A DNA stretch of 64,000 nucleotides, taken from positions 1 through 64,000 of the forward strand of contig CAUZDW010000009.1 of the NCBI GenBank assembly GCA_963578825.1. The letters run 5' to 3'. This stretch comes from JAJDNS01 sp963578825. Its GTDB lineage: Bacteria > Acidobacteriota > Vicinamibacteria > Fen-336. Position numbers and translations under genes: made by a program. The notes under the pieces are model-generated. The model searched no databases and was not told the DNA's origin. It saw nothing but the letters and a program-made list of their open reading frames with translations. Positions 1-7,614 of the stretch are shown one piece after another. Each line of letters starts with the position of its first letter. Position 1 is the first letter of the stretch.

Positions 1-880
1 GAAGCGGTAGGGAATGCGGGACGCCGTGCTTCCGTCTCTCCCCGGGTATGTCATAGACGAGCACGTTGCCGAACCCCTCGACCTCGTTCTCGTGAAGATC
101 CGTCCACCGCATGCCAGTCGTCTCGCTCGGGTGCCGCACCGCGAGAGTGAGCTGCAACCGCACCGAGGCCGCCATGATCGGAGGAGCATCCTCACAGGCC
201 CGCCACAGGGCGAGGATTTCCTGGTCGGGCAGGACACGATCCCGCTCCCGCGGCTCGGCCTCCTTGAAGCTGAGCCCCGACAGAACATCGTGAGGGAGAA
301 GATCCTCGGCCGCCGCCCACTTCGCCGCGGCCCGGACGAGCGTCTTGACCTTCCTCGCGGTCCCCATCGCCCGCGCCTGCCCGATGGCCCGGAGCGCCTC
401 CCGCACCTCACCCCGCTTCACTTCATGGAGAGGCCGCTTGGCTAGCGGCGACGCCTTCAGCACCTCAATCGTCTGCTCGTACTGCTCGAGGGTCGACGGG
501 CGAAGCTGTGCCCGCCTCGCAGCCAGATGCCGCTCAACCACAGCCAGCACAGTGAGGTCGGCTCGCCGCTCGACCTCCACCCGCCTTGTCTCAGCCCGGC
601 GCCGCAGCTCATTGACCGGGTGGGCGCCGCCCCGGGCCAACTCCAGTACCTCGGCGGCCCGCTCCCGAGCCGTCGCGAGGGTGGTGCCTGGATAGGTCCC
701 GAAGCTGGCAAAGCCCTTCTGCTCGGGACCGCCGAACCTCTTTGGCACCCGCCACCAGCACCCGAGGGTCTTCGCCCCCGAGGCGGTCACCCGCAGCACC
801 AGCCCGCCCGCCACCTTGACCTCGATGCGCCCGGACTTCGGCGGCTTCACCGCAGCCAGCTCACGGTCAGTCTTCAGCAT
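1..880 (-). CDS. P4-type tyrosine integrase, 3' end outside the window
   Basis: Site-specific recombinase of the P4/CP4 family that would insert or excise a genomic island. It runs off the left edge, so 293 codons are visible. The ATG at 880 was chosen because GGAGAAGAGA precedes it and the first residues (MLKTDRELAAVKPP) align with where this family starts; the frame is also open back to an ATG at 967 without a clear ribosome site. Visible in order: an N-terminal arm-binding domain (residues 1-90, with GLVLRVTASGAKT and TYPGTTLATARERA), a core-binding domain (100-190), and the start of the catalytic domain with the first catalytic Arg (LAVRHPSETTGMRW, about residue 250) and the hairpin Lys (ERRKHGVPHSLPL). 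The HxxR box and the Tyr nucleophile lie beyond the window, so activity cannot be judged. The rest of an island, if any, lies to the left. Confidence 0.88.
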   Translation of the reverse strand, partial: MLKTDRELAAVKPPKSGRIEVKVAGGLVLRVTASGAKTLGCWWRVPKRFGGPEQKGFASFGTYPGTTLATARERAAEVLELARGGAHPVNELRRRAETRRVEVERRADLTVLAVVERHLAARRAQLRPSTLEQYEQTIEVLKASPLAKRPLHEVKRGEVREALRAIGQARAMGTARKVKTLVRAAAKWAAAEDLLPHDVLSGLSFKEAEPRERDRVLPDQEILALWRACEDAPPIMAASVRLQLTLAVRHPSETTGMRWTDLHENEVEGFGNVLVYDIPGERRKHGVPHSLPL

Positions 881-982
881 TCTCTTCTCCAGGATGCTGT
901 ACCACTCTGCCCAGTTGGCAGCGCCTTCGCCCGGTTGGCGCTCGGTTGGCAGGATGCAAGACTTCATGACACAGCATGATCC

Positions 983-999
983 GGATGGTACACCCATCC
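983..999. other. Short inverted repeat between asnS and the integrase
   Basis: GGATGG-TACAC-CCATCC, a perfect 6-bp stem with a 5-nt loop, lies in the 194-bp gap between the asnS stop and the integrase start. There is no T-run on either side, so it is a weak terminator candidate; it could equally be an operator for the integrase. No tRNA or obvious attachment-site duplication was seen in this gap. Confidence 0.25.
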
Positions 1000-1074
1000 A
1001 GCATACAGGATCAACGCTTTCAGGCGCGTGCACGGCTCCAAGAGCGGCACCTACTCGACTTACAGAAAGCCCTT

Positions 1075-2370
1075 CTAGGGGTAGATCCGGTACAGCATCC
1101 TGGGGAAGGCGATGGTCTCCCGGAGGTGCTCGATCCCACAGATCCACGTGATCACCCGCTCGATGCCCATTCCGAAGCCGGCGTGGGGGAAGGTCCCATA
1201 CTTCCGGAGATCCAGGTACCACTGAAACGCCTCCTCCGGGAGCTCGTGCTTCTTGATGCGCTGGAGCAGGACCTCGTGATCGGCCAGCCGCTCCCCGCCC
1301 CCGACGATCTCGCCGTAGCCTTCCGGGGCAAGGATGTCCGCGGAGAGGCTGAGCTCCGGACGCTCGGGATCGGAGGCCATGTAGAAGGCCTTGGTGACTG
1401 CCGGGAACCGGTGCACGATCACGGGCTTGTCGTGAGCCTCGGCAATCACCGTCTCGTCGGTCCCGCCAAAGTCGCTCCCCCACTTCGTCTCGGACCCCTT
1501 CGCCTGGATCAGCTTGATGGCGTCGTCGTAGTGAAGCCTGGGGAACGGTCTCGTGACGTTCTCGAGCTTCGACAGGTCCCTCTCGAGAACCTCGAGCTCG
1601 GGCTTCCTGGTTTCGAGGGTCTGCTCGACGACCGCACACACCAACCCCTCCGCGAGGGCGATCGCGTCGTCCAGGTGGGCAAAGGCGATCTCGGGCTCCA
1701 CCATCCAGAACTCGGTCAGGTGGCGGCGGGTCTTCGACTTCTCCGCACGGAACGTGGGCCCGAAGCAGTACACCTTGCCGTGAGCGGCGACGGTCGCCTC
1801 GTTGTAGAGCTGCCCGCTCTGGGTCAGGTACGCCATGCCCTCGTCGAAGTAGGGCACACCGAACAGCGTCGTCGTCCCCTCGCACGCCGCAGGGGTGAAG
1901 ATGGGCGTGTCCACGAGGATGTAGCCCTGATCGTCCAGGTAGTCGCGGGCGGCCTTGATCACCGTGTGGCGCACCCGGGCGATCGCGTGCTGGCGGGTCG
2001 AGCGCAGCCACAGGTGACGGTTCTCCATGAGGAAAGCGGTCCCGTGGTCCTTGGGCGTGATCGGGTAGTCGTGCACGCTGTCCAGGACGCTGATCGCGGC
2101 CACGTCGATCTCGTAGCCCCCCGGAGCCCGATCGTCCTGCCGGACCTGACCCTTCAACTCGAGCGACGACTCTTGGCCGGCTCCGTCCACGGCCTCCCAG
2201 GACTCCGGCGGCACGGCCTTCTTGGACACGACGGCCTGCGCGTAGCCGGACCCGTCGCGCACCGTGAGGAACCTGAGCTTGCCGCTCGAGCGTTTGTTGT
2301 GAAGCCAGCCGCGGACGATCACCTCCTCGTCCACGTGGTTGTGAAAGTCTCCGATCCTCACGGCATCCAT
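1075..2370 (-). CDS. asnS: Asparaginyl-tRNA synthetase
   Basis: Charges tRNA-Asn with asparagine in the cytoplasm. 431 aa, the usual length for bacterial AsnRS. An OB-fold anticodon-binding domain occupies residues 5-115 (IVRGWLHNKRSSGKLRFLTV), followed by the class II catalytic core: motif 2 at about 208-228 (FRAEKSKTRRHLTEFWMVE) and motif 3 near the C-terminus (GFGMGIERVITW). The C-terminal MLYRIYP ending is complete. It is the last gene of a minus-strand run, 10 nt after the kinase gene at 2381-3418, and ends with TAG. Having a dedicated AsnRS suggests direct Asn-tRNA charging rather than the indirect transamidation route, although both can coexist. Confidence 0.97.
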   Translation of the reverse strand: MDAVRIGDFHNHVDEEVIVRGWLHNKRSSGKLRFLTVRDGSGYAQAVVSKKAVPPESWEAVDGAGQESSLELKGQVRQDDRAPGGYEIDVAAISVLDSVHDYPITPKDHGTAFLMENRHLWLRSTRQHAIARVRHTVIKAARDYLDDQGYILVDTPIFTPAACEGTTTLFGVPYFDEGMAYLTQSGQLYNEATVAAHGKVYCFGPTFRAEKSKTRRHLTEFWMVEPEIAFAHLDDAIALAEGLVCAVVEQTLETRKPELEVLERDLSKLENVTRPFPRLHYDDAIKLIQAKGSETKWGSDFGGTDETVIAEAHDKPVIVHRFPAVTKAFYMASDPERPELSLSADILAPEGYGEIVGGGERLADHEVLLQRIKKHELPEEAFQWYLDLRKYGTFPHAGFGMGIERVITWICGIEHLRETIAFPRMLYRIYP

Positions 2371-2380
2371 CTTCGTCTCC

Positions 2381-3418
2381 CTATGCGAGCTCCTCGATGT
2401 GGCGTCCCAGCGTGCGCCAGAGCCTCTCCAGCTCGGGGTAGCGCGACAGGACGCGCCGGACGTGGGCCAGCGTCCGCGGGATGTAACGTAAGTAGACCGG
2501 GTTGTCGCGGACGGTCGCCATGTAGCCGAACGTGCCCAGCACTTTCAGCGTCCGCTGGACCGACATCAGCTCGAAGCGTCGCCGAAACAGCTCTCGCGAC
2601 TCCCCCGGCACCGCCTGCTGCCGGAACCGCTCGGCCAGGTCGCCGGCGAGCTCCTCGGGGACGTCCACGTACGCGTCGCGGAGCAGCGAGGCGAGATCGT
2701 ACGTCGCCGGCCCCATCCTCGCGTCCTGGAAGTCGATCCAGAAGAGCCGATCCTGATGCAGCATCAGGTTCCGGCTGTGGTAGTCCCGGTGACACAGGGT
2801 CCTGGGCCACGAGGCGATCTCCTGGCAAAGCAAGTGAAAGGCCTCGGACAGGGTTGCCCGATCCTCCACCGTCAGCTCCCGACGCCTGTAGCCCTCGAGG
2901 TAGTGCTTCTGGAAATAGTGCAACTCCCAGCTAAGCTTCTCGATATCGAAAGCGATCCGGAAGCAATCCGCCCGCTGAGCCCCCTCGGCCGCCTTTGCCC
3001 GGAGCACGACGATGGCGTCCACGGCCTCGAGGTAGAGCTCCTCGCGCCGCGCCGCGGTCGCGTCCTTGAGCGCCACCTGCAGTGTCCGATCTCCCAGGTC
3101 CTCCTGGAGCACGACACCCCGCGCGCCGTCGACGTCGACGACCCCGGGGACCCCGAGCCCGTAGCCGTCGAGCAGCTCGCGCACGGAGAGAAAGCTCAGC
3201 TCTTCGGCGACGAACGGCTGGGGATAGAGAGCGAGAACGTAGCTCTTCGACTCGGCCCGGACTCGGAAGTATCGGCGTGTCGACGCGTCGCCAGAGAGCG
3301 CGGTGACCTCGAGCGACTCGTCGGGGCGGCCCTTCCAGTCCGCGAGGTACTCTCCCACGGGACCCCTCAGCGCTCCGTTCGCCGCAGCCGAACCGATCGT
3401 GTCCGCCGTCTCGCTCAC
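2381..3418 (-). CDS. AmgK-like sugar kinase (aminoglycoside phosphotransferase family)
   Basis: 345 aa. Small-molecule kinase of the choline/aminoglycoside phosphotransferase fold; the nearest characterised type is AmgK, the anomeric MurNAc/GlcNAc kinase of peptidoglycan recycling. Seen: SGDASTRRYFRV near residue 45 (typical AmgK nucleotide-binding start), Brenner-type catalytic loop LCHRDYHSRNLML near 205-215, and metal-binding IDFQDARMGPATYDLASLL. The GTG at 3418 was chosen because it overlaps the upstream TGA as GTGA and starts at the conserved region; a longer frame upstream only shadows the preceding gene. The adjacent nucleotidyltransferase fits the AmgK/MurU pairing, which makes UDP-MurNAc from recycled MurNAc. 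Substrate identity is an inference from family and neighbour. Confidence 0.85.
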   Translation of the reverse strand: MSETADTIGSAAANGALRGPVGEYLADWKGRPDESLEVTALSGDASTRRYFRVRAESKSYVLALYPQPFVAEELSFLSVRELLDGYGLGVPGVVDVDGARGVVLQEDLGDRTLQVALKDATAARREELYLEAVDAIVVLRAKAAEGAQRADCFRIAFDIEKLSWELHYFQKHYLEGYRRRELTVEDRATLSEAFHLLCQEIASWPRTLCHRDYHSRNLMLHQDRLFWIDFQDARMGPATYDLASLLRDAYVDVPEELAGDLAERFRQQAVPGESRELFRRRFELMSVQRTLKVLGTFGYMATVRDNPVYLRYIPRTLAHVRRVLSRYPELERLWRTLGRHIEELA

Positions 3419-4428
3419 TTCAGCTCCACCCACGCCATTCGCTCTCGAAGCTCGACTCGTCCCCCGGCTTCCGCCCCGTGGCCGAGAGCTCGGCGCGGGA
3501 GCACCGTGACGCCCTCGGCCCGCTCGCTCCGGCCGACCATGCCCCCGGAGACCACCACCGCTTCCCGCACCCGCGCCCCCTCTTCGACGATCGCGCCGTC
3601 CCACAGGATCGACCGCTCGACCCGCGCGCCCGCACCGATTCGAGCTCCCGCCCCCACGACCGATCGTCGCACCCGGGCCGACGGGCTCACCTGGGCGGCG
3701 GGGTGAACGAGGGCGCGGTCACGCCCGCGCCCCGGCAGCAACCGAAGCTGAGTGTCGCGGTACGGCGTGGGGCGGCCGAAATCGTACCACGCACCCCGGA
3801 CCCGCATGCCGGCCACGTGTCCTCCCTCTGCCACCAGGGGGGCGTACAGATCGAGCACCGTGTCCGAGGCCCCTTCAGGCAGGAGGTCGAGCAGCATCGG
3901 GTCCATCACGTGCACGCCCGTGAAGAGCGAAACGGTCCCCAGGGCGCGCCTGGGCCGCCCGGCCAGAGAAAGCACGGCACCGCTCCGGTCGGTTACCACG
4001 GGCCCGTAGACCCTGGGGTCCGGGTTGGGCAGGAGAGCGAGGGTCGCACGGGCGTCGCTGGAGCGATGGCGTGCGACGAGGCGCCGCAGGTCGAAGTCGA
4101 ACAGCATGTCGCCGTTCACGAGAAGGAACGGATCCGTGCCGAAGAAGTCCCGGACCGCCCGGGGACCGCCCCCGGTCCCGAGGATTCGGCGCTCCGGGGA
4201 GTAGTGAATCGTCAACCCGAACTCCTGCCCATCTCCCAGCGCCGCGGTCACGGTCTCGGGCAGATGGTGGAGGTTCACCACGACGTCGGTGACGCCGTCA
4301 CGCGCGAGCCGCTCCAGGGTCCAGTGGAGAAGCGGGCGATTCAGAACCGGAAGCACCGGCTTGGCCCGCACCAGGGTGAGCGGCCGCATCCGCAGCCCCA
4401 TCCCGGCGGCGAGAATCATGGCCTTCAT
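3415..4428 (-). CDS. Sugar-1-phosphate nucleotidyltransferase with left-handed beta-helix tail (MurU/ManC-like)
   Basis: 337 aa. Makes an NDP-sugar from a sugar-1-phosphate and an NTP. The Rossmann-like N-terminal domain starts MKAMILAAGMGLRMRPLT, the pyrophosphorylase signature, with GTGGGPRAV and VNGDMLFDFDL (metal-binding Asp) following. From about residue 245 there are hexapeptide-like repeats (VRRSVVGAGARIGAGARVE) that form a beta-helix. Plain MurU proteins are about 225 aa and lack this tail, so mannose- or glucose-1-phosphate transferases are alternatives. The ATG at 4428 overlaps the upstream TGA (ATGA) and its own TGA overlaps the kinase GTG, so the two are almost certainly translated together. 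Read with the kinase and the nearby amidase this suggests cell-wall sugar salvage. Confidence 0.85.
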   Translation of the reverse strand: MKAMILAAGMGLRMRPLTLVRAKPVLPVLNRPLLHWTLERLARDGVTDVVVNLHHLPETVTAALGDGQEFGLTIHYSPERRILGTGGGPRAVRDFFGTDPFLLVNGDMLFDFDLRRLVARHRSSDARATLALLPNPDPRVYGPVVTDRSGAVLSLAGRPRRALGTVSLFTGVHVMDPMLLDLLPEGASDTVLDLYAPLVAEGGHVAGMRVRGAWYDFGRPTPYRDTQLRLLPGRGRDRALVHPAAQVSPSARVRRSVVGAGARIGAGARVERSILWDGAIVEEGARVREAVVVSGGMVGRSERAEGVTVLPRRALGHGAEAGGRVELRERMAWVELK

Positions 4429-4967
4429 GAGTCGAAGGCCATGTCCCCCTGGCCGCCCTGGGAGAAGAAGAGGTCGGCGTAGGAGTCGCACAGATACTCC
4501 GAGGGCTCGTGGCCGAGGTCGGCGGTCACCGCGCGGATTCCGTCGGGGTCGCCTTCGATCTCCACCCACGTTCCGATCGGCGTCTCGTCGATCACGATCT
4601 CCTGGCCCCGATGCGCCCAGGTCTCGCGGTACTTCTGGTATCGGAAGATCGGCTGATACCCGATCCGCCCGAGGATGGCGTGGACCACCTCCGGCTCCTG
4701 CACCGGGGTCTCCCGCTCCTCCCGGGTCTTGATGCCGCCCTCCATGTGGCGCGGACCCTTGAAGGTGAAGACGCTGCCGTGAGGAGTGACCCGGAGCCGG
4801 AGAACGCCGCCGGCGGCGCGCAGGGACCCGGCGGAATCGTCGAAGAGGACGTTGTCCTCGAAGTGACGCTCGCGGACGAGCCGGGCCCCGATCCGAGAAA
4901 TCGCCTCCCGGGCCACCTCCGGGCTGGCGACCCGGAACTTGACCTCGGTCTCGGTCGGCTCACTCAT
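4425..4967 (-). CDS. CYTH-domain protein (class IV adenylate cyclase/triphosphatase type)
   Basis: 180 aa. The CYTH fold binds triphosphates in a metal-lined tunnel; members are CyaB-type adenylate cyclases, thiamine triphosphatases or inorganic triphosphatases. The diagnostic N-terminal ExExK is present (TETEVKFRV), followed by the expected Arg/Lys-rich strands (LRLRVTPHG, FTFKGPRH) and acidic strands (EIVIDETPIGTWVEIEG). The ATG at 4967 overlaps the TGA of the cyclophilin gene, and its own stop overlaps the nucleotidyltransferase start, so it sits inside a translationally coupled block. Which triphosphate it uses cannot be told from sequence. Confidence 0.88.
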   Translation of the reverse strand: MSEPTETEVKFRVASPEVAREAISRIGARLVRERHFEDNVLFDDSAGSLRAAGGVLRLRVTPHGSVFTFKGPRHMEGGIKTREERETPVQEPEVVHAILGRIGYQPIFRYQKYRETWAHRGQEIVIDETPIGTWVEIEGDPDGIRAVTADLGHEPSEYLCDSYADLFFSQGGQGDMAFDS

Positions 4968-5464
4968 CCCTGGAAGTCGACCACCTTCACCTTCATCTCG
5001 ACCCGTTCCTTGGGATTGTCCGAGCCGTCGCGGGGCGCCTTGACGATGGCGTCCGCCACCTCCATCCCCCGCACCACACGGCCGAAGGCGGTGTACTCGT
5101 TGTCCAGGAACGTCGAGTCGGACACGACGATGAAGAACTGCGAGCCGGCGCTGTTGGGATCCCCCGAGCGTGCCATCGACACCACGCCCCTCTTGTGGGA
5201 CGTGTCGTTGAACTCGGCGTCGATGTTGTGGCCGGGGCCGCCGGTCCCGGGCGGCCCCTGGGAGCCTCCACCTTCTTTGGTGTTGGGGCAGCCGCCCTGG
5301 ATCATGAAGCCCGGTATGCAACGATGAAAAGTCGTCCCGTCGTAGAAGCCCTTCTTCGCAAGGTCCACGAAGTTCTTGACGTGACCGGGCGCCTTCTCGG
5401 CGAGGAACTCGATCTCGATTTCCCCTTTGCTCGTCTCGATGACCGCGTGGGCCGTCTCCGCCAT
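4964..5464 (-). CDS. Cyclophilin-type peptidyl-prolyl isomerase, cytoplasmic
   Basis: 166 aa. Catalyses cis-trans isomerisation of prolyl peptide bonds. Complete single-domain cyclophilin: FHRCIPGFMIQGGCPNTKEG (with the catalytic Arg), GVVSMARSGDPNSAGSQFFI and FGRVVRGMEVADAI are all canonical. No signal peptide, so it is expected in the cytoplasm. A strong ribosome site (AGGAGG) lies 8 nt before the ATG. It is the first gene of the coupled block that continues to asnS; 62 nt separate it from the secreted-protein gene upstream, where a TAGATT hexamer (5498-5493, minus) could be a -10 box. Confidence 0.95.
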   Translation of the reverse strand: MAETAHAVIETSKGEIEIEFLAEKAPGHVKNFVDLAKKGFYDGTTFHRCIPGFMIQGGCPNTKEGGGSQGPPGTGGPGHNIDAEFNDTSHKRGVVSMARSGDPNSAGSQFFIVVSDSTFLDNEYTAFGRVVRGMEVADAIVKAPRDGSDNPKERVEMKVKVVDFQG

Positions 5465-5526
5465 TCTCCAACCTCCTGATCTGTTCGAACCGAATCTACC
5501 CGACCGTACCTCCTAAAGCGAGCGCG

Positions 5527-6915
5527 CTATTGCCCCGGCGGGGCCACCCGCTCGAGTGTCTTATCGATCGCGTCTTCGAAGCGGCTGTCACCGGTGCGCA
5601 GGAGGATCCGCCGGGCCTCGGGCCGCTTGCCCAGCCCGGCCAGGCACAGCGCCCGGTCGAGCCGAGCCTCCGGGGGCAGCAGCCATCCGTCGCCTCGAGC
5701 CTCGAGGGCGTCGAAGCCCTTCAAGGCCTCCCGGTAGCGTCCGGCCCGGTAGGCCTCGACGGCCGCGGCAAACTCCGGCGGAAACGGCGCGTCCTCCCCT
5801 GGAGCCAGCCCGTCCTCCAGCAGACCCGGCGGCGGGGGCAGGGGCCGCCGATCGACGGGTCTGCGATCCCAGCGCGGTCGGGGAACGGTCTCCTGGATGT
5901 CGACCTTCCCGTACGCCTCGAGGACGGCCGGCAGCGTGCGGCCGAAAGGAGCCGTGAGAAGAGCGGCGCTCCAGCCCCCGCGAGCCACGACGAGAGCCGA
6001 TCGGGGCTCGACCCGGAGCCGGGCTGTGAGGTCGGGTCCGAGAAGCAGCGGCCAGTCGTAGCCATAGATCGACAGCACCTGTCGAACCTCGGCGTCCCGA
6101 TCGTCCCCTTCGGGGACGATCAACACTCGCACCTCGGCGGGAACCAGCCGCCGGAGCTCGGCGAGATCGGCGGAGCAATGCCGACACGACGCCTCGGCCA
6201 CATAGAGCAAATTGACCGCAGAATCCTCGAGACGGAACGCGGGAGTCGACGAGAGCCTGGTGCCCTGCGGGAAAGACACCTGCTCGTCACGCACGCTCAC
6301 TCCATCCTTGAACGTGGCCTTGACCCGGCCACGGTCGATCTCGGCCTGCGCGCTCGGAAGACGGGCGACGTCGGCGGCCTGTGCAATCACGACGAGCGCC
6401 TCCGGGCTCGGCGACTTCGCCCCGGCGATGGCCTTCGTTGCACTGTCCAGCGCCGCGCGGCCGCGACCGAGGGCGATCCGCACCCGGGCCAGGGCCAGGC
6501 CCCGGGAGGGAAGCGGGTCGAGGAGAAAGGCTCGGGACAGATAGCGGCTGGCGGCAAGGTGGGCGCCCTGCGCGGCGAGGATCGATCCCACTGCCCCGTA
6601 GAGCACTGCCCGGTGCTCGCCGTAGGACAACCGTGCCGCCTGGAACTCGTCCTCGACGACCTCGCCTTTTCGCCCCATCTCCACGAACACGGTCGGGTTG
6701 AACTCGTTCGTCAGAGCGAGGGCCCGTCGGGCCTTCGCCAGGCCCGCCTGTGGGTCGTGCGCGGCCAGGGCGAGCGCCTCCCGGGCAAGTCCTTCGGCGG
6801 CTTCGATCGTCGAGGCATCGACAGCCGCGGTGGCCGGTCGCGGACCCGGGAGCAGCGTCAACGCCGCCGTCGTCATCATCATCGACGTCACAAGGAGTGC
6901 GAGGAGAGAACGCAT
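5527..6915 (-). CDS. Secreted TPR protein with a thioredoxin-like middle domain
   Basis: 462 aa, not assigned to a named family. The N-terminus is a signal peptide (MRSLLALLVTSMMMTTAAL..., likely cleaved near ATAAV), so it acts outside the cytoplasm. Residues 30-210 and the last 90 (YRAGRYREALKGFDALEARG) look like TPR helices. Between them lies a thioredoxin-like stretch with LLYVAEASCRHCSADLAEL, a C-x-x-C (CRHC) at the position of a redox motif, followed by a typical beta-alpha-beta pattern. A role in envelope thiol redox or assembly is possible but unproven. It lies 13 nt after the GerMN gene and shares its direction. Confidence 0.7.
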   Translation of the reverse strand: MRSLLALLVTSMMMTTAALTLLPGPRPATAAVDASTIEAAEGLAREALALAAHDPQAGLAKARRALALTNEFNPTVFVEMGRKGEVVEDEFQAARLSYGEHRAVLYGAVGSILAAQGAHLAASRYLSRAFLLDPLPSRGLALARVRIALGRGRAALDSATKAIAGAKSPSPEALVVIAQAADVARLPSAQAEIDRGRVKATFKDGVSVRDEQVSFPQGTRLSSTPAFRLEDSAVNLLYVAEASCRHCSADLAELRRLVPAEVRVLIVPEGDDRDAEVRQVLSIYGYDWPLLLGPDLTARLRVEPRSALVVARGGWSAALLTAPFGRTLPAVLEAYGKVDIQETVPRPRWDRRPVDRRPLPPPPGLLEDGLAPGEDAPFPPEFAAAVEAYRAGRYREALKGFDALEARGDGWLLPPEARLDRALCLAGLGKRPEARRILLRTGDSRFEDAIDKTLERVAPPGQ

Positions 6916-6928
6916 GCGTGTTCGCCTT

Positions 6929-7609
6929 TCAGGGCGCGGGCGGAGCCGAGGACTCGGTGAGGGACTCGGGTTCCCCGGGCTCGGTCACCACGGGTGCCGG
7001 CAGGGCCACCAGCGTCATGTCGGCGGGAAGCGGGCGTGACAGATCGACGTGGCCGGCCAGCGACGTGACCACCCGATCCTCGACGAGGATCTGCACGCGG
7101 CTGACCGCCGGAAAATTGATGACGAGGCTGTTGACGACCGAGTAGACGCTCAGAAGCTCCGACATCGACCCGCCGGGCAGCATCGCGGCCTCTCCGGACA
7201 GGTTGACGTAGGCCACTCCCCGGGTGGTGACAAAGACCTCGAGGACCCGCGTCTGCGGAGGAATGGTCCTGAGGAGACCGTCCGTGGGGCCGCGCACGAG
7301 CTCTTCGACGAGGGTGCGAAGCTGGACTGCCAGATCGTCCGAGAAGGCGATCTCCCGCTCCTCCGAGAGCAGCCCGGCGCTGTCCTCGGCTTCGAAGTAG
7401 AGTCGCACGCTGATCCGCCGCGCGGCGGCCGCTTCCGGATCGAGCAAGGGCGTCGCCTCGCCGGCTTCCTCAAGGACCGCACCCTCATCGTCGAGGACGC
7501 TCAGCGGCTCACGGAGAAGCGCCGACCACCGGGGAGCCGTCAGCGACACGGTGGCAAGCAGACCCGCCAGCCCGACCGCGGTGAGGAGGTTCGCCTGGCG
7601 CGGCGTCAT
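6929..7609 (-). CDS. GerMN-domain envelope protein
   Basis: 226 aa. The GerMN (sporulation/germination M) domain is also found in envelope proteins of non-sporulating bacteria, often next to N-acetylmuramoyl-alanine amidases, as here (5 nt after the amidase stop). A single N-terminal membrane segment (LLTAVGLAGLLATVSL) anchors it. The domain spans about 70-195: VRLYFEAEDSAGLLSEERE, ELVRGPTDGLLRTIPPQTRV, VAYVNLSGEAAM and the VYSVVNSLV helix. The last 30 residues are Pro/Glu/Ser-rich and probably disordered. The likely role is support of peptidoglycan hydrolysis or organisation, inferred from the neighbour. Confidence 0.85.
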   Translation of the reverse strand: MTPRQANLLTAVGLAGLLATVSLTAPRWSALLREPLSVLDDEGAVLEEAGEATPLLDPEAAAARRISVRLYFEAEDSAGLLSEEREIAFSDDLAVQLRTLVEELVRGPTDGLLRTIPPQTRVLEVFVTTRGVAYVNLSGEAAMLPGGSMSELLSVYSVVNSLVINFPAVSRVQILVEDRVVTSLAGHVDLSRPLPADMTLVALPAPVVTEPGEPESLTESSAPPAP

Positions 7610-7614
7610 CTGGC

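Noticed and set aside
881..1074. tRNA gene or attachment core next to the integrase
   Set aside because: No cloverleaf or TTCRA loop could be built, and no direct repeat was found inside the window.
976..2934. Plus-strand open frame of 652 codons
   Set aside because: Antisense of asnS and the kinase gene, whose motifs are unmistakable on the minus strand.
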